NCBI RefSeq assembly: GCF_036323735.1
Contig: NC_086019.1
Coordinates: 239,717,602-239,781,601, forward strand
Reading direction: 5' to 3'
From: Rattus norvegicus
Lineage: Eukaryota; Chordata; Mammalia; Rodentia; Muridae
DNA: 64,000 nt
The notes beneath the pieces were generated by a model. The model was given only the letters and a program-made list of their open reading frames with translations. It searched no databases and was not told the origin of the DNA. Position numbers and translations under genes: made by a program. Positions 22,860 through 34,785 of this stretch are shown here, one piece after another. How positions within the stretch are numbered: the stretch's first letter is position 1; every line of letters begins with the position of its first letter.

Positions 22860-24360
22860 CCTCAAAAGATAAAATATGTAGAAAAAAGAACTAAGCAAGG
22901 AAGTGAAGGACTTCAACAGTGAAAGCTTTCAGCCCTGAAGAAAGAGATAGAGAAAGATACTAGAAAATTAAAATACATGCTCATGGGTCAGTAGATTTAA
23001 CATTGTCAAAATGACCATTTTACCAAAAGCTATTTACATATTCAATGCAATCACAGTCAAAATTCTTCAAAGAAACAGGAAAAATTCATATGCAACCACA
23101 GAAGACCCCAGATAACCAAAACAATCTCAGATTGTCCAGCAGATCTCAGAATTTGTTTCAGCAGAAAGAACAATGCTAAAAGTATCCCCAGTCCCAGACC
23201 TTAAGATATATTACAAAGATATAGTAATAAAAACAGCATGGCATGACACTACAAGAGGACATGTAGACCAAAGGAACAGGTACATGTAACTTCAGCCATT
23301 TGATATTTGACAAGAATGCCGAAAACATTAGCTGGAGAAAAGAAAGTATCTTCCACAAATGGTCCTGGAGAGATTAGATGTCCACATGCAGGAATCTATC
23401 ACACAAAAACTAACTCTAAATCTAATGTGAAATCTGAAATTGCTGGGAGAAAACAAAACAGCACCCTACATGATAAAGGTTTAGGAAAGGACTTTCTGAA
23501 TAGGCCTCCATTTTCTGAAAGCCAGCAACTCAGAGTTGAAAAAGAAAAAGAAAAAAAAGAAACAAAAAATGACCCCCAAAAATGGGCCTGGGAACTGAAC
23601 AAAGAGTTCTCAAAAGATGAGAATAATGGTTAAGAAGTAAATGCAAGTCAAAACAACGCTGAGTTTTCATCTGACACCGCTCAACATGGCAAAAGACGAC
23701 TGACAACAATGGCTAGAGGGAGTGTGGGGGATGGGGACCCTCATTCTCTGTTGGTGGAACTGCACACTGCTGCAGTCACTATGGAGACTGGTGTGGAGAA
23801 TTCTCTAAAAGCTAAACGTCAGTGTACCACAGGACCCTATACCTTACTGCCCAGATCCTTGTTCAGCCATGGTCACTGCTGCTCCATTCACAATAACTAG
23901 GAAATAGGAACGACCGAAGTGGCCTTCGGCTGACCGTTGGATAATGGAAATGCAGTCCACACATGCTCTGGAAACAAAGGAAATTGTGAACTTTGCAGGT
24001 AAATGAAACGAGAAACGACCATATTGAGTGAGCTCACCCAGACCCAGGAAGACAAATGTCACATGTTCCCTCTTAACTGAGGCTTCTACCTCAAAATCTT
24101 CAGACGTGAGTGCATAGCCTACAGTGACTACACAAACCAGAAGAGCGAAAAAGTGGCCATCGCCAGGGTGGGGGTGGAGGAGCGAGAGAGGGGATTGTAG
24201 GATACAATTGATCTGATCAGAGGAAGAGGAAAAAGGAGGACTTTAGTTAGAGAGGAGGAGGGGGATGTATACAAACGTAGAGGGGAGGGCAAAATAATAT
24301 AAAAGGGACCTGAAAGCATCATAAGGAATCAATTATTTACCTTAAAAATCTATAATACAT
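22860..24360 (+). mobile_element. Degenerate L1 (ORF2 C-terminal half to 3' UTR)
   Basis: Plus-strand ORF2 text from the RT thumb onward (22900-23060), through the distal domain (23290-23620) and the C-terminal tail (23660-24060), to a purine-rich 3' UTR. The 108-codon open frame at 23307-23633 is a surviving piece of ORF2, not an independent gene. Divergence is high. Confidence 0.7.
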
Positions 24361-24446
24361 GCAAGCCTGTGTATAAATATAGTTTAAATGAGCATTTCTC
24401 TTCTGGGATGACAATGCCCCCTGTACAACTTGAAGACTACTTAACA

Positions 24447-24488
24447 ACAAAACAAAACAAAACAAAACAAAACAAAACAAAACAAAAA
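24447..24488 (+). repeat. (AAAAC)n microsatellite
   Basis: About seven to eight tandem AAAAC units, probably an expanded retroposon A-tail. Confidence 0.9.
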
Positions 24489-24619
24489 CCTACCAGGCAT
24501 GAGAAGCCCCCCTTTTCTGGCTGTTGTTCAGGGTTGTACAAGAGACCCCTGAAACTCTACAGCTTATTTCTATTGCCCTTAGTTGCCCCCGACCCCAAGA
24601 TAGGAGGTTAGTTCTTATT

Positions 24620-25700
24620 GTAAATGATGCCATGCACTTTAGACACAAGACTCACTAGTTCTTGAGCTGTAACTGACTGAAAGTCTTCTTCTCCCTGAGG
24701 ACTAGCTTTCATGGTACAGAAGCAGCCATGCGAGGTTCCAAGCGGGGAAGCAACCAACAGTCCTACCAAGCTATGATGCCTTTGAAGCACAAAGATGGTC
24801 GATGCATCATGGCAACCCTAAGCGGGCAGAAGTGCACACATACCTTGGTGGCGACCAACAGCTCTCGAATTGAACTTAGAGCTATATTTAAACTATATTT
24901 ATACACAGACTTACATGTATTATCGATTCAGCAAGAGGGAAAGCATGCCTGGTACTGGACCTAGCCAACTGCTCAGGGCCAATGAAGTCATGAGAGGAGA
25001 CTTTACAACTGACCCTTTACTGAACCAGCATGATCCATAGGTACATTCTAAAGATTTTTCCTTATCCCCACAGATGAGTGTGGTCCTGATTCCCATCAAG
25101 AAAACGTCTCTTTGTAACAGACAGGGACTATCACAGTAAACCACAACCAATCCAAATGCAGAGTTGTGAAGCCAAGTCCCAAGAAATATGCCTACAAAAT
25201 AATTCCCATACACACCTAAGGCTCAGGGAACATGGCGGAAAGAGGAAGTAGAAAGATTGTAAGACCTGTAGGATCAGGGAGGTTGCTGTGAGATTGTGTC
25301 TTCTAGGAATGTCAGAAGCTGCCCCCTTACTAGCTTGACTTCCTGAGCATAAGCTGAACAAGGACAGCAACAGACATGATAAAGTACACAGGGGAAAGGA
25401 CAGGGGACTTCAACCCTACGTAAAGAACTATAGGCAACTAAGAAACACTGTGAGTGGGATAAGCATTCTTTAGGGAAGAGCACATCAGTTCATCTTCCAA
25501 AATATCAGCTGGTCAGCTTTGAAAACATACACACTTGTTAAACAGACAGAGCAGGCTACATTTATATTTTTCAGAACATGTATGAATATTCATATACAAA
25601 TATGTACATGTCAATGATTAATGGAAAAGAGGCCATTAATGTAAAAGAGAGAAATGGGGGTATAGAGATTAATATCAGATAGCAAAATAAATAGATTTTA
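24620..25700 (+). mobile_element. L1-type 3' UTR, old
   Basis: Sequence order and phrases (ctatgatgcctttgaagc, the region 24955-25080, then aaagaggccattaatg) parallel the copy at 46680-47615, suggesting the same family of L1 3' UTR. No coding capacity. The L1 assignment is by resemblance. Confidence 0.5.
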
Positions 25701-25714
25701 AAAACTAGGTGTCC

Positions 25715-26040
25715 ATAACTGTGTAGGTGTACCTCTGGGTAAGGAGAATGAAGTTATGTCATTTGCTGGTAAATGGAAACAACCAATAATAATCATATCA
25801 AGTGAATTAGATCTGTATCGGAAGGACAAATCAAATACATTTTTCCTCATTTTTGGATCTTAAATTTTATAGAGACACATAAGACTATACATGTATACGT
25901 GACATGAAAGTGGAAATATGGGAGCATATGGGAGAAAGTACGCACAAGAGAGGGTGAGGCACACTTGCATGGAAATGCCCCTGTGTAACCAGTACCATGT
26001 GTAATGGACACGTCAACCAAAAGGGCCGCAGGCGTAACTT
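25715..26040 (+). mobile_element. L1 ORF2 C-terminal/3' fragment
   Basis: Plus-strand text resembling the last residues of ORF2 (a tttgctggtaaatgg phrase near 25760) and the adjoining 3' UTR. Decayed. Confidence 0.55.
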
Positions 26041-26084
26041 ATTTGGGAAGGAATCATCAGGACAGTTAAGGTTTCCCGTATTGC

Positions 26085-26865
26085 CCCGACTCTAGGCTTG
26101 GGCTCAAGCTAGAGCATCATTCACCAGAGAAGCGTTTTCCTGCAGCAGGTTATAGTTAACACAGAGACACAACTGAACAATGTCCAGAGAACAAGAGGCT
26201 CTGGGACACTCGACCGTAAGTGAGATCTCTTTATCAAACCTGCCTCCTCAAGGCTCAGAGATCCATGTGGAGGAGAAGGCAGGAAGAGTGTGAGAGCCGG
26301 AGTGTGGATGGGACCAAGAAAACAGCATCATCCAGACACAGCAGGACAGATGAGCTCACAGACGGACAACGCGCACATCCTGCACAGATTCCAAAACCTC
26401 AGCACAGAGAAGCGGAAACGGATACAAAGGGCCACACCAACCAAGAAACTATTTACAGTTGATATCTGCTGGGCTCGGGGAAATCAGTTTATTCAAACGG
26501 AGTGTCACTGGGTGTATCAACCATCCTCCAGAGCAGGCCCAGGCCCAAGAGCTCTTGGCCAACACAAAATAAACTCCATTTTTTTTCTGTGACTTTCTAT
26601 TTTCTTTTTCCTTTTTTCTTTCGTCCCTTCCTTTTTCCCTCCCCCCTTCCCTTCCTTCTGTCTCATTGGATTTTTATTTTCTGTTCTGTTTATTTTGTTC
26701 TGATGGAAAGAGAGGAAAGGGAGAAAGTGGCATTGTGTGGACAGGGAGGCGGAGAGAATCTGGAAAAATTTGGAGAGGAGAAAAAAATATATTCAAAATA
26801 AATTGTGTGAGAAAATACATAAATACATCCCACATTTTGTTTTTTTTTTTTTCCTTTTGAAACGC
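26085..26865 (+). mobile_element. L1 3' UTR fragment
   Basis: Resembles the L1 3' UTR at 7020-7560 and contains the accaaccaagaaactattta and ggagtgtcactgggtg phrases. A pyrimidine-rich run (26580-26665) and a purine-rich terminal section follow. Confidence 0.6.
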
Positions 26866-26875
26866 AGTCCAAGAG

Positions 26876-27185
26876 TTGTGTGAGACTTCTGAGTGCTTGT
26901 GAGAGGACTCCGAGAAAACACAACGTGATTCTTGGGACCTCAGTTTCTTCAGAACATGGAAGTGTTCTTAGATTATGTTTTCGTGCTCCTCCCAGGCGTA
27001 GCAGATAGGAACGGGTTTACTCTGGTTGTTGTTATTCATGTGCCTCTGTGGCTTGTCCTCGTTACTGTACACTTTACTCAGGTGACTCTTCTCCGCTCTC
27101 GGAGTATAAATTGTCTGATGCTCTGAATAAAGCCTGAGACTTTAGTCCGCCTCAGTTTTTACATCCCGCTCTCCCACTCATGGCA
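26876..27185 (+). mobile_element. LTR-like fragment
   Basis: Contains a TATA-like ggagtataaatt near 27100 followed about 15 bp later by a polyadenylation-type aataaa and a GT-rich/CT-rich end, which is the U3-R-U5 layout of an ERV LTR. No paired LTR or internal retroviral sequence is seen. Boundaries are uncertain. Confidence 0.45.
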
Positions 27186-27244
27186 CCAACTAGAGCAGTA
27201 AACACTTTTCCCCAAGATACTTCCAATATTACTACTCTAGAGGA

Positions 27245-27465
27245 CCGTTTTTGGTTATTTTTAAATTATGTATGTGTGTGTGCCTGCGGGGAGTGGGAAC
27301 AGGTTGTGCAGGAGTGCAGGTGCCCACTGAGGCAGAGGCATCAGGTCTCCTGGAGCTGGAGTTACGGTGGTTGGGAGCTGTCTGACATAGGCGCTGGGAC
27401 TCGAATCCAGGTCTTCTGGGAGCAGCAGGTACTCTTAAGCACGGGGCCATCTCTCCAGCCCCCAT
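27245..27465 (-). mobile_element. B3 SINE, antisense
   Basis: A gtgtgtgtgcc-rich tail side, a body reading gcatcaggtctcctggagct and gggactcgaatccaggtc, and an end reading gccatctctccagcccc (the reverse of the B2/B3 head). Confidence 0.8.
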
Positions 27466-27971
27466 TACTATGCTTGCTCTGCAAGGTCCGTCTTCTATAG
27501 TCACACAAATCTGTCCTCACCCCGGGAGACAGCTATTCAGACTACACCCCCAACTTCTTCATGCATGCAGATCACGCTGGGGCTTTTCTAAGATTTAACA
27601 AATTCAAATTGTAGGATGCTTTCATAACTCCATCATCCGTCCTTCCTAAAGCAAAGGTTTCATCCTTTGAGACGTTTCTCTTCTAGTGCTTTTCCCCAGT
27701 GAGCTTGGGCCACTACTCAGTGGTCCTGTATTTGCTTGACACGTGATAAGTCCTGGGCTAATTCCCAGTAATGAGGGAGGACGGAGAGGGAGGATTACCA
27801 TTTCCTGCCTGGCTTGGAGACTGACCTGCCTGGGGTGACAAAGGAATGAAGGACAGACATTTGTATATAAAGGTTGGGCAGACATATGTATATAAGGGCA
27901 GACATATGTATATGAAAGTTGGAATTAGCTCGGCAGGGTGCTTTAATAGAAGCATCATCAGCCTAAGAATT

Positions 27972-27973
<2 letters not shown>

Positions 27974-28026
<53 letters not shown>
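27974..28026 (+). repeat. (TG)n microsatellite
   Basis: About 26 uninterrupted TG units, likely polymorphic. The Val/Cys-repeat open frames over it are artefacts. Confidence 0.95.
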
Positions 28027-28028
<2 letters not shown>

Positions 28029-28409
28029 TACTGATCCTGCAGGTGGGTATACAGTACATGGTTGAACAAAGAGGTGGGGTTTTATGTAAGGCTGAAAGGG
28101 GAGGATGTGGGCTAGCTTATCTCAGTAGGAGGTTTCTGTGGGGGAGCAGTTTCAGGCTGATGTCATCAGAGGCAGTGGTTGATAGTTTCTGCATGTGCCA
28201 GTTTAGCTAAATGTCAATCCTCCTTAACATCTGTGGACCAGAAGGCCCTGCCATCCCTCAGAAGCCTGCCCCAGGGAAGGCTTTGCCAGTCCGGTGGGTG
28301 GGAAGCATTGGGAGTTTGGACGTGGCTGTGCTCATAGCAACAGAACATGCACACTCAGGGGTCATCCCATAAAATGTAGTATTTCCCTTTGTCTTTGTGT
28401 TTCACTCGG

Positions 28410-28550
28410 GTTTTTTGTTGTGGTCGTTGTGGTTGTTTTGAGATAGGGTCTGATATGTAGCTGAGGCTGGCACTGAACTCAGCAAATTCCCTGCCTCTGT
28501 CTCTTGAGTACTGAGTTTACAGGCATGAACAAACAGGCCTCCTCACTTGC
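28410..28550 (-). mobile_element. B1-like SINE, antisense
   Basis: Diverged B1: a gtt-rich tail, gagatagggtctgatatgta, then ggctggcactgaactcagc and a gagtttacaggcatga end. Confidence 0.65.
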
Positions 28551-28979
28551 CTTTATGCTACACACTTTTATTAACATTTCTTTATGGAAGAATTATGAAA
28601 CCAAGTTGGCAGAAGAAGCCGTTGAGATGTTAGATAATTAGGATAAAGGGTGGAGGTAATTTTAGAGTTCTGGTTTGATGAAACAAACTCACCCCATGTG
28701 ATAAGACTGGGGATTAAGGTGTTCTGAATCTCTATATATTCAGATTTAATTTTAGAAATTATGATCATGGATTATTCATCAGCCAAATAAAATGATAAAT
28801 TACCTTCCTCTCCAGTCAACCCTATTACTTCATTTTCCATGGCATGAATTTTAATGTAATTCAGAGCAGCTTTATTCTCAGAGGCATTAACAATCCCTCT
28901 TCTTACCAGAGCCAACACCCCCACCAGAATTCTCATCTTTATTATAAACTCCAAACCATCAATAAAAACTAATCAGTAA

Positions 28980-29060
28980 GGCTGGGTCTGTGTCTCAGAG
29001 GCAGAGTACTTGTTTAACACAGAAAAGGCACTGAGCTCAATGCAACCAAAAGAGCAAAAC
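28980..29060 (+). repeat. Decayed ID-like SINE
   Basis: ggctgggtctgtgtctcaga, then gcagagtacttg and gagctcaatgcaacc, align by eye to the ID A-box and B-box order with many substitutions. It is an old copy. Confidence 0.45.
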
Positions 29061-29564
29061 ATCAACAAACATTTAGAAGAGGAAAACATGCATGTGGATT
29101 TTCAATTAGTCTGTGATCATCAAAAGGAGAAAATAATATCCTGTGCACAGATAAGGCAGGATTGGGTATTTTAAATACGTGACGTTAAAACGGGAAAGAT
29201 CTTTGCACTTAGAAGGCAAGAAGTCATGTTAACCATTGATGACTTTTTCTTCAAAGAGTTATTTTCTTCTAAGGGAGAAGTGGGCACCTGGACTCAATGA
29301 GGGGTGTTGTGAATGCTGGGAAAATTGTGCCAATACGATGCACATCCCTCATGGAAGATTTGAAATCAAAATATGCTGTCCTTCTTATTGGAACTTTTAA
29401 GTGCATTTCATGCACTAGTCACTGGGAACTATGCAATGCCCGAGGTGGATTCTGTTAGGCACAGCAGACACAGATGTGAGCAGCGCAGAGGAAGCCTCCT
29501 TTGTGGCGTTTACAGTCCAAGGGATGAGATACAATATCGACTCCATACAATGCAAATAGCAACT

Positions 29565-29645
29565 TGTTCATCCATCTGTTGACAAATACTCATTGAGGTT
29601 TTATCACATGTCAGACATTGCTCTAGACATTTTCAATGTAGCGAC
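29565..29645 (+). repeat. MIR-like ancient SINE fragment
   Basis: The phrase tcattgaggttttatcacat followed by gtcagacattgctctagaca matches the 'end of growth/size' core common to old mammalian SINE/LINE fragments. Class uncertain. Confidence 0.35.
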
Positions 29646-31835
29646 ACCTGAAACTAGTAAGAACTTTTCTCTTCCTTGTATCTACTTGTGACAAGGGCTA
29701 TGGAGGAAAAATGCAGGTTACCAAGGGAGTTTACACAACACACGCCTTATAGCTAGTCTAAAAACTTCTGAAATACCTTTGAAGTGGGCTGGGAAGCCGA
29801 CCCTTGTGTAGTTATATGTTTAGTAAAGCCTTCATGTCTGGCTTTGAGTGAAATGTTTCAGCAAAGCCTTTGCTGTGTTTGGGTCAATCAGTAGAGGCTG
29901 GGAAATTTGTTTTAAGACTGTTTGAACCTTGAAGAAATGTTGCCTCTCTAGAGAGTCTGTGCTTGGTGCTACACCAGAGCTTGCAGCCGCACTAATCTTG
30001 GTTCTAAGCTGCTCCTGGCAAACCTGGAGTTCTTACTTTTGATTATGGCTAACCATGGTCAGAAGGGACTGAGATTTGGGTGGGTCGTCTGCTCTCATGA
30101 CCAGCAAAGGGCAAGGTAGCTTTGGTACCCGGACCCTTTCCCAATTAACCTTGTAGAATGTTTGTATAAAGTGACTGGAATGGGTATCAGTCTTCCCCGT
30201 GAGACTGTACCCCTCTGCTCCTTCAGAAAAGGACGGCTTAGCATCTTGGTGAGCATCTCTCTTGACTGTGGCACCTATGACCAACATCAATCAATACCCT
30301 GTGCTTTCTGAGTGCTTTCTAAGTGCCCTTCAGAGTGTGTTCAGGCTGTGCTCAGTTAGAAAGCCTGAGACTGACGAGAGAGGACTTTACTTTTTGGGTG
30401 ATGACTCTTAACTTTGCATTTTCCTCTAATGTGTATGTAACCTACCATCAGACAAGGGACACTTGGCCACTTTAAACTGTCTATACTTGAACTGGGCCCC
30501 ATGAGAAAACACATCAATCCTGTATCTTTTCGGGGATAACTTGGCTTGGAGAGACTTCTAGTACTTTCAGAGCAGGTGACAAGAGCTCACTGCACAGACC
30601 TTATCACCTGCGAGTGCACAGCCGAAGGTCGCATTTTCAAGTAGCAACTACACTTCCTGGGATGTCTTCAGAAAGACTGCCTGTGTATCTTGATTGTTCT
30701 GACTTTCTCCTGTGTTTGTCAGATAAGAAAGCGCTTTTATATTTGTGTAAGTGGGATATATGCCTCGTAATTTATACTCTTAAACAAAATTCAGTGTTTG
30801 TATAGGTCAAGGTTGTATAACTTTTTGTATTGAACTCATTAACTTTTGCTTGTTAGGCAAGGCTTTACCTCTGAGATATACACTTCTTCTTACCAATTAA
30901 TAGACTTAACAAATGACATCGTATGGTGTGTACATAATAATTTAAGGTGACAAGCAAAATTTAAATAACTTCACATTTTTCCCCAATGTGGGCCTGTATT
31001 CTCTGGCCATATTCTGTTGGGCCTATAGAACAGAGAAAACTCCATCCCCGACTCATCAGAGAGCAGAGATGAGATAGGGAAGAAAGGAGAGGCACAAGAA
31101 ACAAGGGAAGCCTCTTATCCTAGCGTCTCGTTCATGTTTCCTACTGAACATGGACGGTCAACACAACAGATAAAACCAGGAATGCCTGCGGATGTGATGC
31201 TCATTTTCCTGTAGACGTCTCACGCATGGGCATGGACAGTAAAACAAACCATGTGTTTAGAACGAATACCTATGCTGACCTCGAGCCAGTGCGTCTGTGA
31301 CCTGGACTTTAACTGTATTAGCAGTCCTTTCTGCCCCCAGGTCTAAGCAATTTACCTCATAAAACCACCTTATAAACTCATCATCTCTTAAAGGTAAGTA
31401 AACACATTTTTACTTCATTGTTGAACTTTGGATTTTCAACTTTGCTTAATGCTTATACATGTGTCACTTTTTTTCTTCAGCCTCCCATCACTTTTTCCTT
31501 GGGAGGCAAATGCCCCTTATTAAATCTGCACCATATACTATTACTTATCTCGACTTCAAAAACCTCCCTAACTTTGCTTTACTGACTCATCTAAATTTCT
31601 TCTCTGGGATGCAGTCAGTCATCTGACTTTGTCTGAGTGGAAGTTAGTAAGCGGTAAATCCCTCAGGATGCCTGTGGCAGAACTGGCTTTCTTTCCCCTC
31701 CACCACTGACAAGAGCAGGCTCATATGTGCAAGGAACACACAGGAGTCTTTACAGATGATCTGAGGGAAATTGGAAACTAGTTATAACCTTACTTGTCTT
31801 CTAGTCTATCTAGGACACTGCAATACAAATAACAA

Positions 31836-31848
31836 CCACTAGGTGGCG
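31836..31848 (+). promoter_or_regulatory. CTCF-type motif
   Basis: ccactaggtggcg fits the core CTCF consensus at every position (CCA-S-Y-AG-R-K-GGC-R). It sits just upstream of an old repeat (about 31850-31985) about 18 kb upstream of the Minpp1 promoter. Binding is inferred only. Confidence 0.5.
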
Positions 31849-32538
31849 TACAAACATTAGACAGTTCTCACAGTTCTGAGGGCTGAGAAGTCTAAGATCC
31901 AGAAGTGCACAGATTAGGTGACTGGCGCTCTCTCCTTCCTCCTAACAGCTTCTTTCTACTCTAGCTTTACATGGCAGAAGATACACGGTGTCTCCTTTGG
32001 GTCTTTTCTATAAGAACACTAACCCCGTTTATCCGGGCTCTGTGCCCTGTTCCAATTTCTCAAAGCCATACTTCAATCATCTTGGTTAAAGTTTCAAAGT
32101 ATGTGCTTAGGAGACAAAACACTCAAAAGCACAGGCCCATGATCGAGTCTTACTCGGGCTGCAAAGTCAATATGTGCTAGATACATTAGTTTGAGTTTGT
32201 GTAGAGTGAACATTCAGGAAGGAGTTGTGAACAGAAAATTTATTTTAAGGTAATCCAAAGGGAAAAAAAATCACAGCTGAGAGACTGGAAGGAGGAAATG
32301 GGAAAGGGATGTATGGGGGACAGCTGAGCTGGTTGCCATTGTGAGTGACCAGGACTCTCAACAGTGTCTCGTCTCTGTGTGGAACTGCCTGGAACAACCC
32401 ACGGACAGGAGGCCTGGCGTGCTTGCTCAGTGAGTCTATTTCCTTATTGTCTGTCGTTTTCTAAGGTGTCGACACCCACATAACCTAATGCAAACTTCCA
32501 GATTTCAGAAAAAGCCTTGAATAGACGAGAGTGACACC

Positions 32539-32680
32539 AAGGTGTGTGCTTGAAGTTGGACAGTGCCCTGTGCACAGACTTGGCCACCATTGCTGGGGAT
32601 CATGTCACAAGGCACGTGCTCGAGGTAGGACAGTGCTGCATGCATGGGCTTGTTCACCACACTGTCATAAAAGCTGACAG
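32539..32680 (+). repeat. Two-copy imperfect tandem duplication (period about 70 bp)
   Basis: aaggtgtgtgcttgaagt...ggacagtgc at 32539 recurs as aaggcacgtgctcgaggt...ggacagtgc at 32609, with a gcttg/acttg-plus-ccacca block further along each. Diverged. It lies in otherwise unassigned sequence. Confidence 0.6.
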
Positions 32681-33009
32681 CTGTGGATTGTGTCACAACA
32701 TACCAGAAGAATATGGTGCACTGAGACAGGATCTATGTTTCTCTTTTCCAAGGCATGGAATGCCCTGATTCCTTTTCATGGGACATAGCACACAAATGGG
32801 CCATTTTTAAAAGTCCTGTTTAATGGACATTTGAGGATGTGCTACAAATGAAGAGACAGACCAACTTTTTAAACACTAACTTTTTAATATTTTTAAACAT
32901 TTTGTAAGAATATAAAACACTCTGAGAGGACCAATTTGACTATAATATTCTGATTGTTCTGTGGGTGCTCTCTCCGGCTCTTAGAGGAAGATAACCATTA
33001 AGAAAACTA

Positions 33010-33130
33010 GAATAGTGCATTAAGCTTGACGGTGGTGATGGCTTCACTGACCACTTATGTGCCAGGTACTGTTCTGAACTCCTGACATGTCCTAATGCAG
33101 GCATGAGGCATCGGTTCTGAGAATATCTGA
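33010..33130 (+). repeat. MIR-like SINE fragment
   Basis: accacttatgtgccaggtac followed by tgttctgaactcctgacatg is a good match by eye to the MIR core region. Confidence 0.55.
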
Positions 33131-34383
33131 GTCTGAGGGGAGCCTGGAGTGGCATCTAGTGATCGCCCGGAACAGTAGTTGGCTGAGCTGAACGGATCCT
33201 GGAGCTTCATGCAGAGAGAATACACATCCTGCTTGCTGCTTGCAGTCTGGGGATGGCAGAGTAACTCACTACTCCTGTCTCACCTGACTGGACTGAGAGA
33301 AGAGCCAGAACAGAGCACGGTCTTGGCGTGCCTCACTTGGGATCTCTCAGTATCCGAAAGGAGAATACCTCAACGTCAATTCTCACGGACAGCCCTAACA
33401 AGGAGGGAACTTGTATCCATTTAGAAGGACATAACAACTTCAAACAGAGCTCTCAGATGATGACTCTGGTAGTAAAGGAAAAACGCAGGACACAGAAGAG
33501 CACATTAATTGAAAAGTGATGAGAGTGTTCAAGTATATAGAGTTGGAAGCATAAAACAATTCCAGAAACTTAAAACTTGTGGGCTTTTTAAAGGTTCTAC
33601 ATTTAATTACTGGGCAAACCACACCCCCAGTTTAGACATGACCAAGTCTCCAGGTTGACAATGTTGAGCTCCATTGGTAGGACTGACTGATGACCATGAT
33701 TCATTTAAACCTTCAGTCTTGCCTCAGTGTGAACCCTTTCAGACCTAGCTTCTTTCTCCTCCAGTGCCTTTTCTTGGATGTGTTCCTGATTTTATTACCA
33801 GTTTTCCTTGGAATCCACTGAGAAATGGGATGATTTTGCCTTTATTTCTTGGTCAGGAATCACTTGATTCTGAAAGTCTTATGAGATGGCATGGCTAGAA
33901 TCAGGTATAGGGCACAGGATGGCAGGGCAAAGGAGAAGAGGACCAGAATCTTAAAACCTAATTTCAAATTTCAAAACAGAGTAGAAAAGTTGAAGTAAAA
34001 ACAACAAAGTGGGAAATTAATTATCTAAAAGACCAATGAAGAAAATACCTTAGTACATAGCCATAATAAAAAAAAAACAATGACTGAAAAGTTACCAAAC
34101 AAGAAGGGTAGATTAGCAGAATTCATGTGCTTGTTTATATACATACAGACATTTAAAATTAGGATCCACATTTGAGAAAACCATGTGATCTTTGTCTGAG
34201 ACAGAAAAGTCAAAGAATAAAAACATATAGACCCAGTAAACAGAAGCAGGAAGTAGGCAGGAGTAGCCATTATTATACTTGACAAAGTAGACTTCAGTAA
34301 AATGAAGAAGAGGAAATAAAGAAGGCCAGTACATTTAATAAAGGGAAGAGTTCATCAATAACATATAACAATGAATAAATAGT

Positions 34384-34433
<50 letters not shown>
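34384..34433 (+). repeat. (GATA)n microsatellite
   Basis: About 12 GATA units in a row, likely polymorphic. Confidence 0.95.
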
Positions 34434-34679
34434 ATAACAGTGAGTGGCTTACATAACTGATTCCTCAAAAAAAAAAAAAAAAAAAAAAAAACAGAAGTCA
34501 ATTTTCCAGACAAAAATTTAGCAAAAAACTTGCGACTTCAACTGCACGATAAATCAAATGGGTTTAACAGACGTCAACAGAATACTGCACCCAAAGGCTT
34601 TAGGACAAATATTCTACTCAGCAGACCACGCAACTATCTCCAGAGGAGACTGCATTCTGGGCCGCAGGGGAAGTCTTTT

Positions 34680-34785
34680 TTGCTGTTTGGGATAGGATCT
34701 CACACACCTCGGCTGGCACTGAACTCCTAATCCTTTTAGTGAGCCTCCTAAGGGCTGAGGTGTGTGCCTCCTTGCCTAGCCAGTT
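34680..34785 (-). repeat. Diverged B1-like SINE
   Basis: gggataggatctcacacacc, ggctggcactgaactcctaa and gggctgaggtgtgtgcctcc follow the B1 antisense order with many changes. Confidence 0.5.

Larger units (their letters stand above)
28560..31830. other. No gene recognised; sparse repeats
   Basis: Mostly unique-looking sequence with short conflicting open frames only. A decayed ID-like SINE (28980-29060) and a MIR-like piece (29565-29645) are the only items I can suggest within it. Confidence 0.4.

Noticed and set aside
23307..23633. 108-codon Lys/Glu-rich frame
   Set aside because: A fragment of L1 ORF2, not an independent small gene.
27974..28210. Cys/Val-repeat open frames at (TG)n tracts (also at 37230, 43710, 48330 and 55750)
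   Set aside because: Translations of dinucleotide repeats; not coding.
31836..31985. A possible gene fragment beside the CTCF motif
   Set aside because: The cacagttctgagggctgaga phrase is typical of an old interspersed repeat, and the frame beginning at 31971 has no domain.
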